DNA of 64,000 bases from Bactericera cockerelli. Its lineage: Eukaryota; Arthropoda; Insecta; Hemiptera; Triozidae. Shown in pieces: positions 30,335-40,430 of the stretch. Position numbers and translations under genes: made by a program. The notes beneath the pieces are model-generated. The model had not been told where the DNA came from. It saw nothing but the letters and a program-made list of their open reading frames with translations, and made no database searches. The stretch's first letter is position 1, and each line of letters opens with the position of its first letter. The DNA lies in assembly GCA_024516035.1 (NCBI GenBank), contig CM044961.1, forward strand, positions 4,887,022-4,951,021, in the 5' to 3' direction.

Positions 30335-30463
30335 CGTAATGTCACAACTACTCAAGCTCAAATTACTAAATCTACGCTGAAACCGGGACTTGAACCACCG
30401 ACCTCCAAGTTACAAGTCCACCGCCTTACTGATCAAGCTACTGAGGTCGGTAAATCCCAGCTA
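30335..30463 (-). mobile_element. SINE B
   Basis: 'aatgtcacaactactcaagc', 'tctacgctgaaaccgggact', 'tgaaccaccgacctccaagt', 'tgatcaagctactgaggtcg' read as the - strand SINE. Confidence 0.75.
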
Positions 30464-31109
30464 CAATTTTAACAGATAGCCACCGAAGAGGCACTAAACC
30501 AATTCTTCCCTGGATAATTACAGCTAAGTAGCATAGGAACCACTGAAATGTTGCACACACTTGGCTTTCAGAAATAATATAATATATGAGCACATTAAGA
30601 ACCTGTGTACATAGATAAAAGAAATGACAACTATTACCATATACCTGCCCGCTTGCTGAAACATACATTGGACGTTACGCTAGGTCCGAATTCAAAAGGG
30701 ACTGTCCCAAAGTGACCAGGTTAGGAGAAGTAATAATAATAATAATGCTCATCTTATGCTTAAGCTCACTACAACCATCACGAAGCTATGTTTGTCCTCT
30801 GTGCAGTTTATGAAGATGTTTCAGAAACCTCTAATTATTATTAACAAATCTATGTTTGCTATATTAACCCATAGATAAATGTATGTACCATTTAAATAAA
30901 TGAGAAAATATATGAATAATAATAACACTCTTCAGTGGAAGGTAACCTTCAGTGGAAGACCGCATTAGCCAAAGCAGTAACAAAACTTTACAACACATTT
31001 CGGTACTCTAATGAACCGATAAAATTAGATCAAAATTGTGGCATTTGTCAAAGAAATCTCGCGTCACACACGTAAACAAGGCTATCTAAAAAATCGTCTT
31101 GTTGACACT
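30464..31109. other. Spacer with SINE A tail scrap
   Basis: 30918-30960 repeats 'ttcagtggaaggtaaccttc' and 'agtggaagaccgcatta', a scrap of SINE A 3' end with a local duplication. Nothing else is seen. Confidence 0.4.
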
Positions 31110-31262
31110 AAGGTCCAAATTATGAAGCAGGATGAAATTAATATAATTTAAAACAGGATCAACACGCCCTCTAGTGGGAATTTCAACCAATCACGGCGCA
31201 TTTATATCAGCTGTTAAGTGGCTTGGATTAACAAATTCTAGATATTTCTGAATTTGTTAGAA
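31110..31262 (+). mobile_element. Repeat K
   Basis: 'aaattatgaagcaggatgaa', 'caacacgccctctagtggga', 'atttcaaccaatcacggcgc', 'cagctgttaagtggcttgga', 'ttaacaaattctagatattt'. Confidence 0.6.
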
Positions 31263-31502
31263 AAGAATGTGTAGGATTTATTTTATAAAAAAAGATAGCA
31301 CCTTGCGTGACAAGTCTGCTACTCTGGGCGCAGAGGTTAGAATCTCCGGTTCAGCATGATTTTCCAAGAAAAAATTGCATTTCATTCCAAGTAATGAACA
31401 CGTAATGTTTGTATATCAGGAGACATTCGATGATTTGAATATTGTAATCCGCAAATCTGGAAAAGAAACGAGACGTATATAAAATTAAACTTTTGACAAG
31501 TC

Positions 31503-31637
31503 TAAGGGCGGAATTAATAGACGTTTTTGTAATACCTCTATGACGGTAAGTCACAGCTTGCGTACTGTGTAATATAGGGAAAACCGACGCTTAGCAATGA
31601 CATGAGTTATAGAATTTGTCTATTAATTTCGCCCTAA
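31503..31637. mobile_element. Harbinger-like MITE, second copy
   Basis: Element 31506-31634, 129 bp, TAA duplications at 31503-31505 and 31635-31637. Right end gtctattaatttcgccc has one mismatch to the left end. The inside matches the 5814 copy (gtttttgtaatacctct, gcgtactgtgtaa, agggaaaaccga). Confidence 0.8.
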
Positions 31638-31651
31638 GTACACTGATTTGG

Positions 31652-31742
31652 GTAGCATCACGAAGTCTTCTACCCGCTGGACGTGGCTTAACTTCGGTGA
31701 TCCTACCAGAACCAGTGCATTCAACGCGTCATCGACGCTGGC
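31652..31742 (-). mobile_element. 5S-SINE head, short subfamily
   Basis: - strand: 'ggccagcgtcgatgacgcgt', 'tgaatgcactggttctggta', 'ggatcaccgaagttaagcca', 'agacttcgtgatgct'. The 5S C box is deleted. Core and tail absent. Confidence 0.75.
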
Positions 31743-31799
31743 CGGAGGTAAGTCCGGTAAGTAGCCTCTAATTACTCCCGGAGGATCTCTTTAGACAGC

Positions 31800-32398
31800 G
31801 CCTGTTCCGCGAATTCATCAATCATGAATTCCTATTTAAATAACTAGGCGACAATATTTCAGATAGTCCTCCTGTCTTTTCTGTGTGTTCGCAAAAACAG
31901 AAAAACAAAACTCATTCGTACGGCGATCGACCGAGAGTTTGGTTTTCAGTTCAGTTTTTTATCTGGGCGTCGCTCGCGTTGTGTGAACCAAATTTTCCAG
32001 GCGACTAGTGGTTCCATTTTCGCGCATCGAAAAAGAAAACTTCAGGCTCTTGAGATTATCGACACAAATATTGGACGAAAGAGAAAATTTGAAATTTTTG
32101 AGGTTGTTCGACTTGCAAAAAGCTTTCGACACAGTCAATCATTTGCACAAAATAACCCTTTTGCGAATTCGAAGATAAAAAAGAGAGGAGAAAATAGAAA
32201 GTATAAAAACAGACCAAAACAAATTAAAAAAGAGTCGAAGGAACTGGGAGAAATTTTCAGCCCAAAAAAATTCTCAATATCTTGAGCAAATTCCGAAATT
32301 TTCCTGATCTACGCACCAAGGAAACAAGACTTCTGGTGACCGCTAGTCACCCGCACACCCTAAAGTTTACCCTTATAGGGTAAACACTCGAGGGAAAT
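31800..32398 (+). promoter_or_regulatory. Probable promoter and 5' UTR of the 32399 gene
   Basis: GC and CpG are higher than in the flanks (gtacggcgatcgaccgagag, gggcgtcgctcgcgttgtg). 'tttcagttcagttt' at 31945-31958 contains two arthropod initiator-like TCAGTT motifs. A 100-codon frame at 31983-32285 begins with GTG, not ATG, so I do not call it a gene. 32104-32142 encodes a relic reverse-transcriptase motif in another frame. Confidence 0.4.
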
Positions 32399-32532
32399 AT
32401 GACCGCCCCAGGGAGCCAAACTCCCACCCTTCTGATTATTGGAGCCCTCTCTGGTTTTCTTCTTATTCTTATCCAAGGAACCTACAGTCAAGACGCTTCG
32501 TACCAGACTGACCTGCCTCCAACATGTGAAAG
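32399..32532 (+). CDS. Putative first coding exon, secreted or membrane protein
   Basis: ATG at 32399 opens 44 codons plus two bases, ending AAG|GTAAGT, an excellent donor (phase 2). Residues 11-25 (LLIIGALSGFLLILI) form a strong hydrophobic helix. GTYS|QDASYQTD looks like a signal-peptidase site, and a cysteine follows in DLPPTCE. Reading on without splicing stops at once (AGG TAA). I do not recognise the family: the mature part is too short. Later exons should lie downstream on + but none was identified in the following 20 kb, so introns may be large and repeat-filled. What is seen: start, hydrophobic segment, donor. What is inferred: a gene for a secreted or type-I membrane protein. Confidence 0.6.
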
Positions 32533-33070
32533 GTAAGTTTGGGATTTTTTTTCTTCATTTTTTACTTTCTATTACCTATAAGATAAAGAAAAAAATATAT
32601 ATATAAAATAAAATCATCCACCAAGATAAAGAAAAAAATATATATATATAAAATAAAATCATCCACCAATATTAATGTTCAAAATCACCAAACTATGTAC
32701 CTACTGTGTCTGTAGACAAACATCATGAGATGTTAGTTGTTCTTATTAATATATTCAAAGTTTATTATTATTAAAGTATTGTTTATTGAGCATTTTTAAG
32801 ATGTCATATTTTATTTTAAATATGAAGTTTAAATTAATCATCCCTTTTACTTTTTTAATGATGTTGAAATAGTGTATTGTCTCTGCTTTATCTATTCCTG
32901 TATGAGCATTAATTTGAGTGTTTTTTTTCACTTTGTTCGTTTTCACCAAGATTTTCGTATTTCCGAAAAGAAATTAAATTGATAAATGATAATTATAATA
33001 TGAAATCTAATAAAGGCAAAGAAAAAATAAAACTACTAACACCAGAACTATCAATAATAATTATACTTTT
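32533..33070 (+). other. Presumed intron start with a 45-bp duplication
   Basis: 'aagataaagaaaaaaatata' through 'aaaatcatccacca' occurs twice in tandem (32579-32668). The rest is AT-rich. Confidence 0.5.
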
Positions 33071-33272
33071 GTACATTTGTTGTCAAGTGGTTAACGCGCT
33101 AGTCTGGTAATCCAGGTAGCGTAGGCATCCGTTAGTTCGAATTTTCCACCCAGTGCATGAATTTTTTTATTTATTTGAGTTTGTGACCACATAATAATAA
33201 GACTCTGCGGGTTAGGTTTAAGCATTAACCTCGCCTGGTGATTGTTTTCCACTGAAGAGTATTATTGTTTTT
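33071..33272 (+). mobile_element. SINE A, full length
   Basis: 'ttgttgtcaagtggttaacg', 'cgctagtctggtaatccagg', B box 'gttagttcgaatttt', body and 'gaagagtattattg' end. The first few head bases are changed. Confidence 0.75.
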
Positions 33273-33954
33273 ATTTGTCATTTTTTAATTTGATTCAAAG
33301 ATACTCGGAAGTGTTGGTCGGACGGGATCCTTGACACTTCATTCGGTATTCTAAGGAGTAAGTCGTGATATATTGTGCTCTAGAATAATAGATCAGACAT
33401 TAAGAGAAGGTAGGTATCTCTAAAACCCGCGAATCTGACATTGAGGTTTATTTTTCAGAAAACAGGTAGTAGGAAGAGAGGTAGTGGATAGGAACACAGG
33501 TAGGTGTAGTAGGTACTCTAAATGAGACTTGGCCGTGAAAGACAAAAGAACTAGGCGCATTCAGTGTAATGACTTAACGCATTAGACTACGTATTCGGTG
33601 TTAAGAAAACAGATAATGTGAGGTGGTTCAACACATCAAATCTAATGTGATGGATGGACAGTTTACAATTGAGCTAGTCCTTCGAGTCTTATTATTTATC
33701 TGAAATCAAAACACTTCCTCTATCTTTACGGACTCTTATCAGATAATAGACAACATTTACTAGGCCAATCTTAAAGCATCAAAAGAATATTGCCATGTCC
33801 TGAATACCAATAATAAGATCAGACCATCTACGCCTTTTTTTTCAATCAATTACTTTTTTATTTACAAAACATAACAATCAACGAATTGTTGATTATTGTA
33901 TCTTTGTTATAATATTAAAAAGCCTAGTATCTCCTTTCCACCTAAAAATCAACC
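33273..33954. other. Spacer
   Basis: No recognised repeat or exon. 'gaattgttgattattg' and 'caatcaacgaattgttgatt' near 33868-33900 give a small hairpin. Confidence 0.4.
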
Positions 33955-34092
33955 TGGGCTTGGTTCTGGGGGCCCTTATCAATTATTAGCCTCCTTGTAA
34001 AGATACTGGTAGAAGGGCTGAGTCGTTCCTCCACTGTCTGGCTACCATCGTTCACGATGACGCCACCCTATGATGATATGATGATTAGTAAA
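33955..34092 (-). mobile_element. Repeat F, VNTR lost
   Basis: Starts at 'gcttggttctgggggccctt' and ends 'gatgacgccaccctatgatg'. Truncated exactly where the VNTR would begin. Confidence 0.7.
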
Positions 34093-34125
34093 CTATATCA
34101 TGTCTTAAATACCATTAATAGGAAC

Positions 34126-34330
34126 AGTCTGTCCCGTACCTCAGTGGTCAAGGCGTCTGCCTGGTAATCTAGAGGTCGCGAGTTCAAAACCCAGCCGGTA
34201 CATGACAATTTACCCTCCCATAAGGGAATTTGACCACACAATAATACGTGTTGGGCTTACACTGGTGGAATAATGGGACTCAATAGTCCTAATCGGGCAG
34301 TATAAATAAGGCGATATTATTGTTATTAAC
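34126..34330 (+). mobile_element. SINE C, full length
   Basis: 'gtcccgtacctcagtggtca', 'gtctgcctggtaatctagag', B box 'cgagttcaaaacccag', 'ataatacgtgttgggcttac', 'ggactcaatagtcctaatcg', 'gcagtataaataaggcgat', ATT tail. Confidence 0.8.
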
Positions 34331-34597
34331 ATAATTGCAGTAAGTTTACGTAATTGCAGCATTATTGTTGCGTGTAAACAGAGATTTAAAAAAAACAGCA
34401 ACATCAAAACACACCACCTAGCGTTTGTCCCCTCCACCTTATCATCCACTCATCAAAGTTATCACAACAAAAGCACCACAAGGGATGGCACTTCCTATTT
34501 CCTAGTCAGATTTTCCTATTTTCCTAGACGCTTCTTATAATAGATTTTTATTGCTTCCGAGTCTGCTGAGATTAGAACAGGGCCTTGCCACCGTCAA

Positions 34598-34740
34598 TGG
34601 CGCGTTAAATGCACCAGTTCTAGTAGGATCACCGAAGTTAAGCAATGTCCAGCGAGGTGAATACTTCGTGATGCTGGCATTCCTGCCCAACCCAGGCTTG
34701 GTGAGGTTAATGTGGTTAGTAGGTTTGTAATTCTATTCTA
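34598..34740 (+). mobile_element. 5S-SINE, short subfamily
   Basis: 'aatggcgcgttaaatgcacc', 'tagtaggatcaccgaagtta', 'agcaatgtccagcgaggtga', 'atacttcgtgatgctggcat', core 'cccaacccaggcttggtgag'. Followed at 34770-34830 by a repeat K-like stretch. Confidence 0.8.
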
Positions 34741-34837
34741 TACTTCGGCCCTTATAGTTAACTGTGACAGGTTGAGACTTGAGTGACGGTGGTCTGGCTT
34801 ATCTTTGTTATACTCCTATTGTCTTGTTAATCTTGTT

Positions 34838-35150
34838 GGGGGACTATAAACAGGGAGTAGATCAGCAGTCTGGCAAGTGGACTATAAAGAGGGAGTAGAC
34901 CAGCAGTCTGGCTGGTGGACTATAAACAGGGAGTAGACCAGCAGTCTGGCTGGGGGACTATAAACAGGGAGTAGACCAGCAGTCTGGCTGGGGGACTATA
35001 AACAGCGAGTAGACCAGCATTGGCTTGGTTTTGGGGACCATTGTCAATTATTAGCCTCTTTGTAAAGACAGTGGTAGAAGTGCTGAGTCTTTCCTCCACT
35101 GTCTGGCTACCATCGGCATCGTTCACGATGACGACAACCTATGATGATAA
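34838..35150 (-). mobile_element. Repeat F with five VNTR units
   Basis: 34838-35020 holds five copies of a 38-bp unit (actataaacagggagtagac, cagcagtctggctg), with small differences. Then the unique part 'ggcttggttttggggaccat' to 'catcgttcacgatgacgaca'. Frames across the array are repeat artefacts. Confidence 0.85.
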
Positions 35151-35469
35151 TCCTATTCAATAATTTGGGCCGAATAGCCGAATAGATACACTCGAGGAAG
35201 ATATTTGGCACTTTTATTATCTATAGTATTTCTTTTATTATCTATAGTATCTATAGTATTCATGTATTATTGATATTGTGAGTATGCATTATTAATTAGA
35301 GTGTTCTATTATGTCTGGGTATATCAGTGAGATGATTGATGATAGCAAAGTGCCAGAACTGATACATTGCCAGTGAATACCTAATTTACCTTTGTACGTG
35401 AACTAGTGAACTTCTTTTGATACACCTGCATATGACTACACAAAAGGCGGCTGAATGGAAATGATGACT
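35151..35469. other. AT-rich spacer with short tandem
   Basis: 'tttattatctatagtat' is repeated two to three times near 35213-35260. Nothing else. Confidence 0.45.
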
Positions 35470-35680
35470 GTCTGGCCCGGTAGCTCAGAATCCAGAGGTT
35501 CCAGAGGTCGTGGGTTTGAAACCCAGCCGGGACATGACGAGTTATCCTCCCATTTGGTATTTTTACCACGCATAATAATACGTCTTGGGCTTATACTGCT
35601 GGAATAATGGGACTTTAATAGTCCTTATCGGGCAGTACGAGTATAAATAAGGCGATATGGTTGTTATTATTATTATTATT
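35470..35680 (+). mobile_element. SINE C, head shortened
   Basis: 'tggcccggtagctcagaatc', missing about 20 bases between A box and the 'cagaggt' segment; B box 'gggtttgaaacccag'; full body and long (ATT)n tail. Confidence 0.8.
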
Positions 35681-35748
35681 GATGATAATAAAATTATACA
35701 ATGATTCGTGCTATAGCGCGCTGTACAAGAACTAAAATCTTTATATAC

Positions 35749-35972
35749 CAGCCTCGATGGCGCATTGAATGCCCCGGCTCTCGCAGAATCACCGAAGTTA
35801 AGCAACGTCCAGCGTGGTGAAGTCCTCGTGATGCTGGCATTCCGGCCCCCACCCAGGCTGGGTGAGGTTAATGAGGGTAGCAGTTTTGAGAATTTCCTGC
35901 GAATGGAGGGTAACACTCCCGTCGTGATATGACCAATTGACTATGCAGTTGAAAGTGACGTCAAACTCAAAA
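35749..35972 (+). mobile_element. 5S-SINE, complete, short subfamily
   Basis: Reference for the short form: 'ccagcctcgatggcgcattg', 'aatcaccgaagttaagcaac', 'gtccagcgtggtgaagtcct', 'cgtgatgctggcattccggc', core 'acccaggctgggtgaggtta', 'cctgcgaatggagggtaaca', tail 'gcagttgaaagtgacgtcaa' and A14. Confidence 0.85.
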
Positions 35973-36105
35973 AAAAAAAAAATCTTTATGCTTAAAAAAT
36001 CTCTCCCTATAAAAGCCATCAAACTTGAACCTCTGTACAAAAGAAAACGTAATTCGTGTTATATTTCAGACCAGTCGTTAGAATATTCAGGCCTGTAGGT
36101 CATTC

Positions 36106-36318
36106 AGACTAAGTAGTCAAGTGGTTAAGGCGCTACTGTAGTAATCCAGGTAGCGTAGGGATCCGTTGGTTCGAATGCCACCCAGTGCACAAATTTTTCC
36201 TCATTAATTTGAGTTTGTGACCACATAATAATAAGACTCTGAGGATTAGGTGGTAGGAAATGCTTTGAGCAACAACCTCGCCTGGTGGTTACCTTCCACT
36301 AAAGAGTATTATTATTGT
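36106..36318 (+). mobile_element. SINE A
   Basis: 'gtagtcaagtggttaaggcg', 'tgtagtaatccaggtagcgt', 'gttggttcgaatgccaccca', full body, (ATT)n tail. Confidence 0.8.
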
Positions 36319-36399
36319 TCAGCACGCGTGCCACATCCACCAAAAGAGTAAACAAATAACATTTCGTAAATAGTAAATATATAACATTTCGCTAACATT

Positions 36400-36962
36400 T
36401 CTAGAAATCTTTCTCGCTCTCATATAATCCCCAAATCTCCCTTTCAACTGCTTTCTGATTGAATTGAGGAAACAATACACTCTGATTGGGTTATTTGGGT
36501 AAACAACACACTCTGATTGGGTTATTTGAGTAAACAATACACTCTGATTGGGTTATTTGAGTAAACAACACATTCTGATTGAGTTATTTGAGTAAACAAC
36601 ACACTCTGATTGGGTTATTTGGGTAAACAACACACTCTGATTGGGTTATTTGGATAAACAACACATTTTGATTGTGTTATTTGAGTAAACAACACACTCT
36701 GATTGGGTTATTTGAGTAAACAACACATTCTGATTGGGTTATTTGGGTAAACAATACACTCTGATTGGGTTATTTGGGTAAACAACACACTCTGATTGGG
36801 TTATTTGTGTAACAAAACACACTGATTGGGTATTTTAGTAAACAATACACTCTGATTGGGTTATACTTGGGTAAACAATACACTCTGATTGGGTTATTTG
36901 AACGAAATTTGACGGTTCAAAGGGAAATTTGGGGATTTTGAGAGTGATTCTGGAATGAGGAC
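36400..36962. mobile_element. MITE with inverted ends around a minisatellite
   Basis: Left end 'tcgctctcatataatcccca' with 'aatctccctttcaactg'; right end, inverted, 'cagttgaacc..' type 'caaagggaaatttggggatt' with 'ttgagagtgattctgga'. These match the ends of the 20524-20965 MITE. The interior is replaced by a 31-bp tandem array. Confidence 0.7.
36460..36905. repeat. 31-bp minisatellite, about 14 units
   Basis: Unit 'acactctgattgggttattt' plus 'gggtaaacaac'. Variants gggtaa/gagtaa and caacac/caatac alternate. Each unit holds ATTGG, an inverted CCAAT box. The unit matches the inner edge of the related MITE (actctgattggttattgggtt). Confidence 0.9.
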
Positions 36963-37241
36963 CAGGATACCTAGAGGGAACAACTAGCGATTTCGGGTTG
37001 TAATAATAATAATACTAATAATATAATCGCCTTATTTATACTGCGTGACTAGGACAGACGGTAAGTAAATGCAAAAGCAAAGTGAACATCATTAGCCTGG
37101 ATTATTTTCCTTTGAAAGGCAATCAAAAGCTATTCATCGAATCCCAGCCCTATTTACCTACTTATTATGACTTTCATTGAAATCCCCTTGACATTCTATT
37201 AGTTCTATTCACATGGTTATAAAAATGCAACTTTGATAGGG

Positions 37242-37500
37242 TAGTCACCGTTGCCGAGTGAGTTAGCGCGCTAGGCATTGCACGCACGGTGACCTGGGTT
37301 CGATCCTCAGCGGGGCAGGAACTTTGTGTTCTGTACTTGGATGTTCGAGGTCCACTCATACCTCGTGAGGAAAATGAGTAGTTACTTGTATGAGTAACGA
37401 CCAGTGACGGCATTAGTAGAGTAAAAAAAAATAATGTAATATAATTTGAAAAGTATAGGAGGCTCTGAGTAATGCTGCGCAACCCACAAAAACTGTTATA
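37242..37500 (+). mobile_element. SINE E
   Basis: 'agtcaccgttgccgagtgag', 'ttagcgcgctaggcattgca', 'ctgggttcgatcctcagcgg', body 'ttctgtacttggatgttcga', then a shortened tail. Preceded by a SINE C tail scrap at 37015-37050. Confidence 0.75.
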
Positions 37501-38217
37501 AAATCATACCTATATTAATTATAAACAAATGTGAAGAGGCCTTGTGCTTCACCACAAAGAAATTCGTACATATAAACAAATCTAACTTATTGACACAGTA
37601 ATGACTACCCATCTAGATATGTGTATGTATATCTACAATTCTCCACGTAAGAATCCGACTATGCCATTTTATTCGTGATGCCAAATTTAATAATATACAT
37701 AATGGGTACAGGTACACCAAAGTATATAGGTTTCAGATACCTCATCTATGTTCTTTGATGCCAAATTTAATAATATACATATGGGTACATATGTAAGTTT
37801 CAGACACCCCATCTACATCTATGAATGCTCATTCCAAATCTACTGTCACACAAGTTCTAGTTGTACTTTTGGTTCGCGAAAGCTCTAACAAAAATCATAA
37901 CTTTATTTATTTATTTTATTCTAAAATATTTTTTAGTGTTTATCAATTAATTTTCTTTTTATAATCAAAAAGTTTGAAACTATTTATTTTTAGATATAAT
38001 CAACACTTTCAAAAACTTTTTTATTTAATCATTTTTATTTAATTTATTTTTTTATTACCAATTATTATAGTATTTTTTCCTCAGTTTTAATTAAATTTTA
38101 ACTAGTGCACAGATACAAAAGTATCTATCTGGGTAAGGTATTTTTCATTTTTTAAATATGTCTCACATCTAAATTTCTGTTAGCAACCTTTGATTCAGTA
38201 AGTAGATTCAAGGTCTT
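37501..38217. other. AT-rich spacer with an 80-bp direct repeat
   Basis: 'gatgccaaatttaataatat' occurs at 37678 and 37757, each followed by 'gggtaca' and 'gtttcagaca/atacctcatct'. The rest is very AT-rich with no gene. Confidence 0.5.
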
Positions 38218-38372
38218 ACCGACCTCAGTAGCTTGATCGATAAGGCGGCGGACTTGTAACTTGGAGATCGGTGGTTCAAGTCACGGATTCAGCGTTTTTT
38301 TTTTTAGTAAAGCGAGTTTGAGTTGTTGTGATATCATGAAAGTGATTAACACAAATATGATAACTTAACTTG
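38218..38372 (+). mobile_element. SINE B, full length
   Basis: Cleanest copy: 'cgacctcagtagcttgatcg', 'ataaggcggcggacttgtaa', 'cggtggttcaagtcacggat', 'gtaaagcgagtttgagttgt', 'catgaaagtgattaacacaa'. Confidence 0.85.
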
Positions 38373-38559
38373 GATTTAAGGCTTTTTTAGGGCACAAAAT
38401 AAATTATTTTTCAAACATCAAATTTTTTGATCTCTCACAGACTATAAAAAGTTAAACTTTGGTGGCTAATTTGAATGACTACCTTCGCACTCTTCTCTCA
38501 GTATAACGCCATTTAAGTCAATTTGCTGGTAACAACTCAGTCGGTGGTACCCAGATAGG

Positions 38560-38700
38560 TGGCTGGTCTACTTCCTCTTAATAGGTCTACTTAGTATTAA
38601 TAGGTCTACTTCCTATTAATAGGTCTATTTTCTCTTAATAGGTCTACTTCCTCTTATAATAGGTCTACTTCCTATTAATAGGTCTAACTCCTGTTTGTAG
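38560..38700. repeat. 20-bp tandem repeat
   Basis: About seven copies of 'aataggtctacttcctctt', with cctctt/cctatt variants. Confidence 0.85.
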
Positions 38701-38987
38701 TTCCTCGGACGATCTTGTCTTGTCTGCAATAGTCTGCATGGTTTACCATTTTGAAAATATACAGTCGAATAAACGTATTGAAAATTGAATTAACATCTTG
38801 AACCATTCTGTATGAATATGAAAGGTCACACTGTTTTAATTACTAATTTTTTAGTGGCCAAGATCAGGTGAAAGTGATATTCCGGCTATGGTTGGGTATG
38901 AGGTGACCTTAGCAAACCTGAAGACATGTTTAGTTGGTCCGGTAAGTCTGGCTAGCCAGACAGCCTTAATGACGTAAACAATGACGT

Positions 38988-40142
38988 CACCTTTGCAAGC
39001 ACATGTCTAGTTGATCAGGAAACTCAGTATCGATGACAATGACGTCACCTTTGCAAGCACATGTCTACTTGATCAGGAGACTCAGACTTGATGACGTCAC
39101 CTTAGCAAGCACATGTCTAGTTGATCAGGAGACTCAGACTTGATGACGTCACCTTAGCAAGCACATGTCTAGTTGATCAGGAGACTCAGACTTGATGACG
39201 TCATCTTAGCAAGCACATGTCTAGTTGATCAGGAGACTCAGACTTGATGACGTCACCTTAGCAAGCACATGTCTACTTGATCAGGAGACTCAGACTTGAT
39301 GACGTCACCTTAGCAAGCACATGTCTAGTTGATCAGGAGACTCAGACTTGATGACTTCATCTTAGCAAGCACATGTCTAGTTGATCAGGAGACTCAGTAT
39401 TGATGACAATGACGTCATCTTATCAAGCACATGTCTAGTTGATCAGGAGACTCAGACTTGATGACGTCATCTTATCAAGAACATGTCTAGTTGATCAGGA
39501 GACTCAGACTTGATGACGTCATCTTGGCAAGCACATGTCTAGTTGATCAGGAGACTCAGACTTGATGACGTCATCTTATCAAGAACATGTCTAGTTGATC
39601 AGGAGACTCAGACTTGATGACGTCATCTTATCAAGAACATGTCTAGTTGATCAGGAGACTCAGACTTGATGACGTCATCTTAGCAAGCACATGTCTAGTT
39701 GATCAGGAGACTCAGACTTGATGACGTCATCTTATCAAGAACATGTCTAGTTGATCAGGAGACTCAGACTTGATGACGTCACCTTAGCAAGCACATGTCT
39801 AGTTGATCGTGAGACTCAGACTTGATGACGTCACCTTAGCAAGCACATGTCTAGTTGCTCAGGAGACTCAGACTTGATGACCTCATCTTAGCAAGCACAT
39901 GTCTAGTTGATCAGGAGACTCAGACTTGATGACGTCACCTTAGCAAGCACATGTCTAGTTGATCGTGAGACTCAGACTTGATGACCTCATCTTAGCAAGC
40001 ACATGTCTAGTTGATCAGGAGACTCAGACTTGATGACGTCACCTTAGCAAGCACATGTCTAGTTGATCGTGAGACTCAGACTTGATGACGTCACCTTAGC
40101 AAGCACATGTCTAGTTGATCAGGCGACTCTGATATGACGTCA
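38988..40142. repeat. 52-bp minisatellite with CRE sites, about 22 units
   Basis: Unit: 'tgatgacgtcaccttagcaa', 'gcacatgtctagttgatcag', 'gagactcagact'. Most units contain the palindrome TGACGTCA; a few are mutated (gacttcat, gacctcat). Each also has CACATGT and TGATCA. A degenerate precursor lies at 38905-38945. Variants (tgatcgtgag, cttatcaagaac) recur at intervals of two or three units, which suggests block duplication. Confidence 0.95.
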
Positions 40143-40430
40143 CGAGATTTTGTCACCTGATGCGGAATGCTGACCTTGCAGACAGATCGCTAGAGTAATG
40201 TCAGGCAGAGAAAAACGTTAGCACACCTGATAAGAATAATGGCCTGAATGAAATGTGCTGCAAATTAGCAGTAGTAGTAAGAAAAATAGTATTATTATAA
40301 ACATTAGCAGTATTCGTACGCTAATAGTGGGTGAAACAATCGGCGCATTCGAATCCCGGCCGAGCAAATGTCGAATTACTCCCTAAAAATACAACATGCA
40401 TGTAAAGAGGACGAAAGAAAGAAAAAAAAA
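40143..40430. other. Spacer
   Basis: No gene seen. 'gcattcgaatcccggccgag' at 40343-40362 looks like an orphan tRNA-type B box. Confidence 0.4.

Noticed and set aside
31983..32285. 100-codon frame upstream of the signal-peptide exon
   Set aside because: It begins at GTG, has no ATG, no domain and low-complexity lysine-rich composition. Treated as 5' UTR.
38988..40142. CRISPR-like array
   Set aside because: Direct repeats without unique spacers, in a eukaryotic context. It is a minisatellite.
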